Below, one piece after another: positions 26,589 through 33,684 of a DNA stretch of 58,529 nucleotides. The notes below the pieces were generated by a model, which made no database searches, had not been told where the DNA came from, and saw nothing but the letters and a program-made list of their open reading frames with translations. The DNA is from an uncultured Ruminococcus sp. GTDB lineage: Bacteria; Bacillota; Clostridia; Oscillospirales; Ruminococcaceae. The translations under genes were made by a program, and so were the position numbers. Numbering within the stretch: the stretch's first letter is position 1; each line of letters starts with the position of its first letter. The stretch lies in assembly GCA_947627275.1 (NCBI GenBank), contig CANQVK010000018.1, forward strand, positions 1-58,529, written 5' to 3'.

Positions 26589-27616
26589 CAGAACTGTTCA
26601 AGGAATCTTACATCGTTTTCGTAGAGCAGACGCAGGTCGTTAATGCTGTAACGTCCCATGACCATACGTTCAAGACCCATACCGAATGCAAATCCCGAGT
26701 ATACCGTGCTGTCGATACCGCAGTTTTCAAGAACCTTCGGGTGAACCATACCTGCGCCTAAAAGCTCGATATATCCCTCGTCCTTGCACATCGAACATCC
26801 GCAGCCTCCGCAGTTGAAGCAGCTTATGTCTACCTCGCAGCTCGGCTCTGTAAACGGGAAGTGATGCGGACGGAAACGCAGCTTGCAGTCATTGCCGTAA
26901 AGCTTTTTCATCAGCATTTCGAGCGTGCCTTTCAAATCGCTCATCTTTATCCCCTTGTCAACGACAAGTCCCTCTATCTGGTGGAAAAGCGGCGAATGAG
27001 TAGCGTCTACGGCGTCCGAACGGAAAACTCTGCCGGGCGAAATAATACGGATAGGCGGTTTCTGAGTTTCCATAACGTGAACCTGAACGGAAGACGTCTG
27101 AGTACGCAGGAGATTTGTTTCGTCCGTTCCCTCGATATAAAACGTATCCTGAGTATCTCTTGCAGGGTGATCGGGCGGAAGATTAAGCGCCTCGAATACA
27201 TGGTAATCATCGTCGATCTCGGGGCCGTCGGCTATCTCAAAACCCATGCCCATGAAAATTTCACGTATCTCGTTCTCGACCTTTGTAAGCGGGTGAAACT
27301 TTCCTAACGGAGCAGTCTTGCCCGGAAGCGTAATGTCTATGGTTTCCTCCTTAAGCCGAGCCGCCTGAGCGTCCGCTTTCAAAGCGGCAAGCTTCGAGCC
27401 GAGAGCTTCCTCGATGTCCGCTCTTACCTTGTTTGCAAGCTGACCTATAACAGGTCTTTCCTCAGCGGAAAGCTTTCCCATCTGCTTTAATATCGCAGTC
27501 AATTCGCCCTTTTTTCCGAGAAATCTGATTCTCAGCTCATCAAGCGCCTTGATCTCGGTGCATGAGTCAAGCTCCTGCTTTGCCAGTACCTTAATTTTTT
27601 CAAGCTGTTCTTTCAA
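26588..27616 (-). CDS. pheS: Phenylalanyl-tRNA synthetase alpha subunit
   Basis: This is the catalytic subunit charging tRNA-Phe. Residues 1-85 form the coiled-coil tRNA-binding arm and the rest the class II core: motif 2 around RVFRSDAVDATHSPLFHQIE and motif 3 near the end, FGMGLERMVMGRY. A Cys-rich CFNCGGCGCSMC segment sits in the core, as in many Bacillota enzymes. The frame opens at GTG 27625, but the AGGAG ribosome site overlaps that GTG and is 8 nt before TTG 27616. The TTG start (342 residues) is therefore preferred. Transcription is controlled by the T-box leader. Confidence 0.95.
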   Translation of the reverse strand: MKEQLEKIKVLAKQELDSCTEIKALDELRIRFLGKKGELTAILKQMGKLSAEERPVIGQLANKVRADIEEALGSKLAALKADAQAARLKEETIDITLPGKTAPLGKFHPLTKVENEIREIFMGMGFEIADGPEIDDDYHVFEALNLPPDHPARDTQDTFYIEGTDETNLLRTQTSSVQVHVMETQKPPIRIISPGRVFRSDAVDATHSPLFHQIEGLVVDKGIKMSDLKGTLEMLMKKLYGNDCKLRFRPHHFPFTEPSCEVDISCFNCGGCGCSMCKDEGYIELLGAGMVHPKVLENCGIDSTVYSGFAFGMGLERMVMGRYSINDLRLLYENDVRFLEQF

Positions 27617-27649
27617 AAAAATCACTCCTGTTAAAATTTTCGTGCCGTA

Positions 27650-27893
27650 AATAAAAAAATCCCGTCCAACAGGACAAGATGAACTTGCTTATTACCACCC
27701 ATTGTTCGGAGAGCCGACACTCTCTTGTCCTTAACGCAGACACACGTCGCCGACTACACGGGAACGCTCTCCCCTTTCACCGCCGCCTCTCGCAAGTGAA
27801 CTTCGGTATAAACAATTACAAGGCATTTTCACCGCGTATGCCTCTCTCTGGGGAAATCATATTATACCTACTCTCTTGGTCACAGAGTTTAAC
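27650..27893 (-). ncRNA. T-box riboswitch leader of pheS-pheT (Phe specifier)
   Basis: On the minus strand the leader has an AGAGAGTAGG segment near 27868-27878 and a specifier-loop sequence GAAG-TTC-A with the phenylalanine codon TTC at 27800-27798. The T-box motif AATGGGTGGTAATA includes GGGTGGT at 27700-27694, whose TGGT fits the NCCA end of tRNA-Phe (discriminator A). A terminator follows: ATCTTGTCC (27680-27672) / GGACGGGAT (27667-27659) plus seven T residues. Uncharged tRNA-Phe should stabilise the antiterminator. The bases after GGGTGGT (AATAA) differ from the common ACCGCG. Confidence 0.92.
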
Positions 27894-27899
27894 AACTAT

Positions 27900-27928
27900 A
27901 TTATACCAGTATATGAAAAAAAAATCAA
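27900..27928 (-). promoter_or_regulatory. Promoter of the pheS operon
   Basis: On the minus strand: TTGATT (27928-27923), 17-bp spacer, TATAAT (27905-27900). This puts the transcript start near 27893, just before the T-box leader. A second TATAAT at 27866-27861 has no good -35. Confidence 0.75.
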
Positions 27929-27957
27929 GTATTTTTTGAAAAATTCCTGCAAAAACA

Positions 27958-27986
27958 TTGAATTTTTTTTTAAAATGTGCTATCAT
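27958..27986 (+). promoter_or_regulatory. Promoter of the 28026 gene
   Basis: TTGAAT (27958-27963), 17-bp spacer, TATCAT (27981-27986), about 40 bp before the plus-strand start codon. It is divergent from the pheS promoter. Confidence 0.6.
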
Positions 27987-28025
27987 TAATAGTAACGATA
28001 ATAAAATTAACAGGAGACTTATTTT

Positions 28026-28598
28026 ATGGATAATTTTGCAGAACAGCTTGTAAAAAAAGAACCAACAGGCGCAGATAAACTTAAAAAAACAGCATATCTT
28101 TTCGGCGGAACGGCTTTGACGCTGATTCTTGCCGCCCTCGGGATCGTATTTCTCGGCAGGGGTCTTATAACGTTCATATTTCTTGTTGCTGCTGCGACAT
28201 CGGGGTACGGCACGTTTTTTTTGTTCAGAAGCACTAAGGTCGAATACGAATACACATTCACCAACGGCGATCTGGATATCGACAAGATAATCGCACAGTC
28301 TAAGCGTAAGGAAATGCTGACGATACAGGTAAGTAAATTCACGAATTTCGGCAGATATAACGACAGCGCTCCGGAAGAAACGGCTGACATGACCGTAATA
28401 ATGGCTACCGACAACATTGCTTCTCATGAGTTTTACGCAGATTTCCCTCACGAAGAATACGGAAACGCGCGCCTTGTATTTTCTCCCGATGAAAAAATGC
28501 TTTCCAATATAAAAAGAAGCCTGCACCCCTCCATAAGAAACAAGGTGGCGCAGGAATTGCAGGATAATTACATCTCAAATATGGGAGACGACCTTTAA
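28026..28598 (+). CDS. Small membrane protein, DUF6106-like (unknown function)
   Basis: This 190-residue protein has two close spans (about 25-42 and 46-66) and a conserved-looking cytoplasmic C-terminal domain (about 70-180: KVEYEYTFTNGDLDIDKIIA, then SKRKEMLTIQVSKF). The TFTNGDLDIDKI phrase resembles the DUF6106 family of gut Clostridia; this is recollection, not a search. The ATG follows AGGAGA at 8-nt spacing. The NAD(P)HX-repair gene starts 35 bp later with no terminator between, so the two are probably co-transcribed. Confidence 0.72.
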   Translation: MDNFAEQLVKKEPTGADKLKKTAYLFGGTALTLILAALGIVFLGRGLITFIFLVAAATSGYGTFFLFRSTKVEYEYTFTNGDLDIDKIIAQSKRKEMLTIQVSKFTNFGRYNDSAPEETADMTVIMATDNIASHEFYADFPHEEYGNARLVFSPDEKMLSNIKRSLHPSIRNKVAQELQDNYISNMGDDL

Positions 28599-28633
28599 GT
28601 CGCTCCAAAACTTTATAAAAGGAGTGTTTATTA

Positions 28634-30325
28634 ATGCAGATCGTTACAACCAGACAAATGGCGAAAATTGAAGCGCAAACCGAAAAACTCGGCACAACGC
28701 CCAAAGAGCTTATGCGGAACGCCGGAAAAAAACTTGCCGAACGTATCATGGAAATATGCTCCAATGAGCATCCCGTCCCCGAAAGAACAAGTATCGTATT
28801 TTTAGCCGGAAACGGCAACAACGGCGGCGACTGCTTTGCGGCTGCAAATATACTCGTTTACCGTGGGTACTGCGTTACGGTAGTCAATCTGGTAAAAGAA
28901 CCGTCTACCGATATTGCCAAGGAATATTTCGCCATGCTCCCCGAAAAGGTCAATATTGTCACGGGCTACAGAAGCCATAACTTTGAAGCAGCTATGGAGG
29001 CGGCTGAGCTTGACTACATGACAATGCACGATAAAGACGTTTCCGCATTAAAAAACAAAAAAGAGCTTACCGCTATCGAAAAAATACTCCTCAAAGAAAA
29101 GGAACGCATGACCAATGTCAGGAGAGCTGTTGTTTCGGCAGACGTTCTTGTGGACGGAGTATTCGGCACCGGCTTTCGAGGCAGACTTGAAAACGACCTT
29201 GTGGCGATATTTGCTATCGGAACAAGCGCATATAAGCTTTCGGTGGATATTCCCAGCGGCGGCGACGGTTCTAAGGGTACTATCTCTCCCGGCTGCTTCA
29301 AAGCGGACGAAACGCTTTGTCTCGGCTGTCTGAAATTTGGTATGACGCAGTATCCTTTGAAAAAAATGTGCGGAAAAATCACCGTAGCTGACATAGGTAT
29401 CCCTCAAAGAGCATATGATATTCTTGAGGGAGAGCATGGCTACTATCGTCTGGAGCGCAACAGTCTGGCAGGATTTCCGCCTAAAAGAGAGCGTGACGCA
29501 CATAAGGGAATATTCGGAACGGTCCTTGTAATATCAGGCAGTTCGTCCATGCGCGGAGCTGCGGCATTTGCGGCATTGGGTGCGCTTCGCAGCGGCGCAG
29601 GTATCGTCAAGGTCGCCTCGGTTGAAAAGTGCATAAACACCGTATCGGTACTCGCTCCCGAAGCCACATACCTTGAAATGGAGTCGGACGACTACGGCTT
29701 TATGCTCTTTGACAGCAGCAAGGATATGCTTATGGAAGCTATGGAAAAGGCAACCGCCGTCGTTATCGGTTCAGGAATGGGCGTTACAAACGATACTATG
29801 GAGATAGTCAGGTTTGTTGTGGCAAACTCCCCATGCCCCGTAATTATTGACGCAGACGGAATAAACTGCATAGCCAATGACATAGAAATATTGGTAAACA
29901 GGAAATCCGATGTTATACTCACTCCTCATCCGGGCGAAATGGCAAGGCTGCTTAACTGCGATGCGCAGACTATAAACGAAAACCGTATCATGGTGGCTGA
30001 AAAATACGCCGAAAAATACGGAGTTACGGTAGTCCTAAAGGGAGCAGGCACGATCGTTTCCGACCGCTTCAACACCGCTGCAAACCATACGGGAAACGCA
30101 GGCATGAGCAAGGGCGGCAGCGGAGATATTCTTTCGGGTATCATCGGTTCGGCTGTAGCGCAGGGATTCTCGCCGTATGACGCCGCTTGCGCCGGAGTTT
30201 ATATGCACGGACTTGCAGGAGACGCGGCAGCCGAGAAATTCGGTCAGGAGGCAATGCTTCCTCGTGACGTTATCAACTGTCTGTCCGACGCTTTCAGAAT
30301 TTTAAAAGAAAAACAGGAAGAATAA
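28634..30325 (+). CDS. nnr: Bifunctional NAD(P)HX epimerase / ADP-dependent dehydratase
   Basis: The enzyme repairs hydrated NADH and NADPH. In the 563-residue protein the N-terminal epimerase domain (1-260, with AGNGNNGGDCFAAA at 57-70) is joined to the C-terminal dehydratase domain (about 285-560). The dehydratase shows HPGEMARLL, the nucleotide-binding VVLKGAGTIV and the catalytic GGSGD in SKGGSGDILSG near 492-502. The N-terminal domain has about 35 extra, highly charged residues (near 125-160, KDVSALKNKKELTAIEKI) compared with the usual enzyme. The ATG has AAGGAG upstream. Confidence 0.93.
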   Translation: MQIVTTRQMAKIEAQTEKLGTTPKELMRNAGKKLAERIMEICSNEHPVPERTSIVFLAGNGNNGGDCFAAANILVYRGYCVTVVNLVKEPSTDIAKEYFAMLPEKVNIVTGYRSHNFEAAMEAAELDYMTMHDKDVSALKNKKELTAIEKILLKEKERMTNVRRAVVSADVLVDGVFGTGFRGRLENDLVAIFAIGTSAYKLSVDIPSGGDGSKGTISPGCFKADETLCLGCLKFGMTQYPLKKMCGKITVADIGIPQRAYDILEGEHGYYRLERNSLAGFPPKRERDAHKGIFGTVLVISGSSSMRGAAAFAALGALRSGAGIVKVASVEKCINTVSVLAPEATYLEMESDDYGFMLFDSSKDMLMEAMEKATAVVIGSGMGVTNDTMEIVRFVVANSPCPVIIDADGINCIANDIEILVNRKSDVILTPHPGEMARLLNCDAQTINENRIMVAEKYAEKYGVTVVLKGAGTIVSDRFNTAANHTGNAGMSKGGSGDILSGIIGSAVAQGFSPYDAACAGVYMHGLAGDAAAEKFGQEAMLPRDVINCLSDAFRILKEKQEE

Positions 30326-30389
30326 ATCAGAACTTATTCCAAAAATACGGATGTTAAAAGTAAAAAATTTTTCGATTGGAGATAGACCT

Positions 30390-31001
30390 ATGAAAAAGCT
30401 TTTGACATCCGTTGTTATTTGTGTGTGCCTGTTTGTAATGACCTCATGCAGCTCGCCGATTAATAATTCGACAAAACGGGAAAATAACCTCAACAGTTCC
30501 TTTACAGCCAAAATGACCGTCATTCTGGATAAGCTCACAGCCGAAGGAACTATTACACGCAACAGCGACAGCAATTGGGAAGCGGAATTTGATTCGCCCA
30601 ACACTCTAAGCGGCGTTAAGCTCTGCTTCGAGGACAATACAGTCAACGCAAGCTACAAGGGACTGAGTTTTTCCGTGCCAAAATCTGCTCTCCCTGTTAA
30701 AGCAATGCTTGCTAATCTTATTTCCGCTGTTGATACAGCCGCACGAGAGGAACAGCTTCAAGGCACGGAAAGCGAGGGTCTGCTTAATATAAGCGGAACT
30801 CTTGAAAGCGGCGATTACACTTTGAGCATTGACGATAAAGGCTGCATACATAGCTTTGAAATGCCCAACAATCTGCTGAAAATAGCGTTTACTGAGGTGA
30901 ACGTCTCCGGAACTCCGCAGATCCCGCAAAGCTCCGAACTTACAACCGTCTGCACGACTTCCGAAACTGCAAATACGGAAACTACATCGGCAGCAGAATA
31001 A
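30390..31001 (+). CDS. Secreted lipoprotein, unknown function
   Basis: The frame opens at 30351, but the ATG at 30390 has GGAGA upstream and begins a clean lipoprotein signal: MKKLLTSVVICVCLFVMTSC with the lipidated Cys at residue 20. The 203-residue product has a beta-rich body (SNWEAEFDSPNTLSGVKLCF; GDYTLSIDDKG) and a Thr/Ser-rich tail (TTVCTTSETANTETTSAAE). No enzymatic motif was recognised. It follows nnr by 64 bp and ends at a bidirectional terminator. Confidence 0.82.
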   Translation: MKKLLTSVVICVCLFVMTSCSSPINNSTKRENNLNSSFTAKMTVILDKLTAEGTITRNSDSNWEAEFDSPNTLSGVKLCFEDNTVNASYKGLSFSVPKSALPVKAMLANLISAVDTAAREEQLQGTESEGLLNISGTLESGDYTLSIDDKGCIHSFEMPNNLLKIAFTEVNVSGTPQIPQSSELTTVCTTSETANTETTSAAE

Positions 31002-31007
31002 TAAAAT

Positions 31008-31036
31008 AGGCAGGATTCTTCGCTTGGATCCTGCCT
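31008..31036. terminator. Bidirectional terminator
   Basis: Perfect 9-bp stem AGGCAGGAT (31008-31016) / ATCCTGCCT (31028-31036), then TTTT on the plus strand and A-rich DNA before it. It lies between the convergent lipoprotein gene and the end of the eight-gene minus-strand surface locus. Confidence 0.8.
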
Positions 31037-31042
31037 TTTAAG

Positions 31043-32146
31043 TTATTCTTCGTTATTTGGGAAATAATAATCCAACAGCAGATTGACCATACGGGAATAA
31101 CTCTTAACTCCGTCCTCAACTCCGTTAAGCTTCATGCTTGTGTCAGAAGCGGTGTCGTATACGGTTTCGACCGTCTCGGTAGAGATGATCTCCTTTTCCG
31201 CATTCTCCTCCCAGTAATTATCGGGCAGAAATCTGAACCAGTCGTTCTGTACTTCGGGAGAGATCATATTCGTCAGCTCATATCCAGAAACGATCTCGTT
31301 TTCGTATATCTGATTATGAACGTATTCCAAAGCGTCAAGATAACCGCTGTAGCGAACCTGCGGTTCATCGCTCCCGAGAGTTGCGATAAACGATATGAAG
31401 TTAGCCTCGTCCTCCTGCATAAAGCCTTTCAGATGAGCATATTCATGACATATTACCTCGGGCATTATCTCGGGGAGCATATCGTTATTATAGGTTGCCT
31501 CCATAGAAAAAGGAAAATACATTCCCGAGGTGCTTGTCTGGCTCATGAAAAACGAAAACATGATCGGCTTCGGCTTCGGATAGTACCCTTTAAGCTGCGG
31601 ATACTCCTCCGAAGCCTTTTTCATAGCCTTTCTGCACTCCTCGACCGTATCTATGCTTATTTTAAAGCGATCGTTTTCGTCTCGGGGAACTTGAACGGCA
31701 AGCTCGTTGCATTCATTTATAAGAAGTGCGTAAAGCTCCTTAAGCTCCTCGTTGTCATGCTCCGAAGCAGTAAAAAAACGTTCGGAAAACCGTGTACAGC
31801 CATAAAGTGCAAAGCAGTTGAGAGACTCAGTCAGACACACAAAGGAAAGAATCCAAAGACTTGCCGTCAAAGATACCGACGCCGTTCTTTTTCTCTGCTT
31901 CTTTGCAAAAATAAGCAGTATTATCATCAGCGGAATGCCAAGCCCGAAAATCAAAAGAGCTGCAATTATCATAAGCTCGCCCAGAGAGATCGGCAGAAGT
32001 CCCGATAGAAAAGCGTAGGGAGTTGAAATTACAGGAAAGATAACATCGGCGTAAAAGTCCGCAAAGCCTGTCGAGATTCTTCCGACCGCCGTAAGCGCAG
32101 CCGAAAACGCTATGACGATCAGAGGAATAATGTATCGCTTTTTCAT
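31043..32146 (-). CDS. DUF3810-like membrane protein with HExxH motif
   Basis: This 367-residue protein has three N-terminal spans (about 5-22, 57-81 and 93-113) and an outside-facing domain containing HEYAH at 234-238 followed by E-DEAN (245-249), the pattern of a zinc metallopeptidase. The fold and motif match what I know of DUF3810 proteins, whose activity is unproven. Its ATG overlaps the stop of the Big/dockerin gene by 4 nt (ATGA), so it is the last gene of the surface operon. It may process or release a surface protein; that is inference. Confidence 0.8.
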   Translation of the reverse strand: MKKRYIIPLIVIAFSAALTAVGRISTGFADFYADVIFPVISTPYAFLSGLLPISLGELMIIAALLIFGLGIPLMIILLIFAKKQRKRTASVSLTASLWILSFVCLTESLNCFALYGCTRFSERFFTASEHDNEELKELYALLINECNELAVQVPRDENDRFKISIDTVEECRKAMKKASEEYPQLKGYYPKPKPIMFSFFMSQTSTSGMYFPFSMEATYNNDMLPEIMPEVICHEYAHLKGFMQEDEANFISFIATLGSDEPQVRYSGYLDALEYVHNQIYENEIVSGYELTNMISPEVQNDWFRFLPDNYWEENAEKEIISTETVETVYDTASDTSMKLNGVEDGVKSYSRMVNLLLDYYFPNNEE

Positions 32147-33639
32147 GGTTTTTCAGGAAGAGAACTAATTATTTTAGCGTCGAATTTCTGTATTGAGAGC
32201 GAATCGCCCGATGTTATCCCGGGAACGCCGTCAACATCGCCGTTTATTTTTCCCTCCTCTGAAAGAGCGTATTTATCCTCATTGCCAAGATGCTGTAAAA
32301 TCGCCGTAGAATCAGCGATAGTGACCTTTCCGTCACAATTTGCATCGCCGATAATTCCTGCCTTTACAACACGAACTCGCAGATAAGTAACAGCCTTTCC
32401 CGAATCTGCCGTAATAACCGCAAATCCCTCTCCGACAGAAGTAATAACGCCTTTTCCGTCAACAGATGCAACTGACTCATCGGAAGAATAGTACTTCACA
32501 TTTCCGCTCATCTCCTGCAAGGTAACGTTTTTTCCGATACCTCTTATTTCCGTCACGGGAAATTCGCCCGCACCGTCAACGTTAACATTAATAACATATT
32601 TCTTATCCCCTGCTACGTCAGCGGTAACTTTGCATCTGCCGCCTCCGACAGCTACAATAACTCCGCCGGGATCCACTACAGCTACGGACGTATCAGAGCT
32701 GCTCCATACTATCTCAGCATCGGACGGGATATTCGTCAGCGAAATTTTCTGAGAGGGACTTTCAGCATTCAGGGTAATATTTCCGACCTCGACAGGGGTT
32801 TCCTGAGATTTTCCGGTATAGGTGGACTTTACCTCGATATAGCTCTTGGAATTGCCTATTTCGGCATAGATACGACAGTTTCCGCTGCCCTTTGCAGTTA
32901 CTGTACCGTCCGCCGAAACAACCGCAACTTTCTCATCCGTACTGCTGTATTTGACCGTCATACCGTCAGGCAGATCAACTGTTATCTTCCTTGAAGGCTC
33001 TGAATCGGAAAGAACCATTTCACCGATATATTTTTCGGCAGGCTCGGTGGTCGGCTGAGGGGAATACTGTGATATAACGTTTATAACATATGTAACATTT
33101 TCGTAAACGGCTGTAATAACGCACTCGCCTGTTCCCACAGCGGTAATGTTTCCCTTGCCGTCAACAACGGCGACCTTATCGTTGGAACTGCTCCATTTTG
33201 CGGCGGAATTATCAATGCCGCTGAGGTCGGCAGACGCACCGTTCTGAGCGTTGGTCAATGTGATAGTTCCCACTTCTTTGATAAGGTGTTCGTCGGCAGT
33301 CTCTCTGAGTACAACAACGTCAAAACGCAGGATCTGCCCCGAAAACACAGCGTAAACAGAAGTATTACCCTTACCCACAGCCGTTATCTCCGCAGTTAAG
33401 TCTCCCGTTGGAACAACAGCGGCAACAGTTTCATCATCGCTGTACCATGTGGGTATCTCGGTAGTACCGCCAAGCTTTATTGGCGACTTATCACCCACAC
33501 AATTAAGGGTTATCGTATCAGCTGTCACCGTATTTTCCTCGGCGGAGACAGTCGGAATATTATCTATAACGCTGTTTATGCCGACAGCAGGAACACAACA
33601 CAATGCGGCGGCAGCGGCAAATATTCTTCTGTAATTCAT
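32143..33639 (-). CDS. Secreted Big-domain repeat protein with C-terminal dockerin
   Basis: The ATG at 33639 (GGAGTGGAG upstream) starts a signal peptide (MNYRRIFAAAAALCCVPAVG); the open frame to 33681 is longer but has no site. The 498-residue product has five tandem bacterial Ig-like (Big_2) modules. Each ends in a motif such as AVVDGKGNITAVGTGECVIT, AVVSADGTVTAKGSGNCRIY or ASVDGKGVITSVGEGFAVIT. A dockerin follows (about 430-490: GDANCDGKVTIADSTAILQ and NGDVDGVPGITSGDSLSIQK, two calcium-loop repeats). No catalytic domain is seen, so it is probably structural or adhesive and docks to a cohesin. No cohesin lies in the window. Confidence 0.88.
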   Translation of the reverse strand: MNYRRIFAAAAALCCVPAVGINSVIDNIPTVSAEENTVTADTITLNCVGDKSPIKLGGTTEIPTWYSDDETVAAVVPTGDLTAEITAVGKGNTSVYAVFSGQILRFDVVVLRETADEHLIKEVGTITLTNAQNGASADLSGIDNSAAKWSSSNDKVAVVDGKGNITAVGTGECVITAVYENVTYVINVISQYSPQPTTEPAEKYIGEMVLSDSEPSRKITVDLPDGMTVKYSSTDEKVAVVSADGTVTAKGSGNCRIYAEIGNSKSYIEVKSTYTGKSQETPVEVGNITLNAESPSQKISLTNIPSDAEIVWSSSDTSVAVVDPGGVIVAVGGGRCKVTADVAGDKKYVINVNVDGAGEFPVTEIRGIGKNVTLQEMSGNVKYYSSDESVASVDGKGVITSVGEGFAVITADSGKAVTYLRVRVVKAGIIGDANCDGKVTIADSTAILQHLGNEDKYALSEEGKINGDVDGVPGITSGDSLSIQKFDAKIISSLPEKP

Positions 33640-33684
33640 TAAGCTCCACTCCAAACTAAACTTTATAAAAATACATATCATAAA

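Noticed and set aside
31316..32008. 230-codon plus-strand ORF
   Set aside because: Shadow of the DUF3810-like gene; Arg/Lys-rich nonsense composition and no ribosome site.
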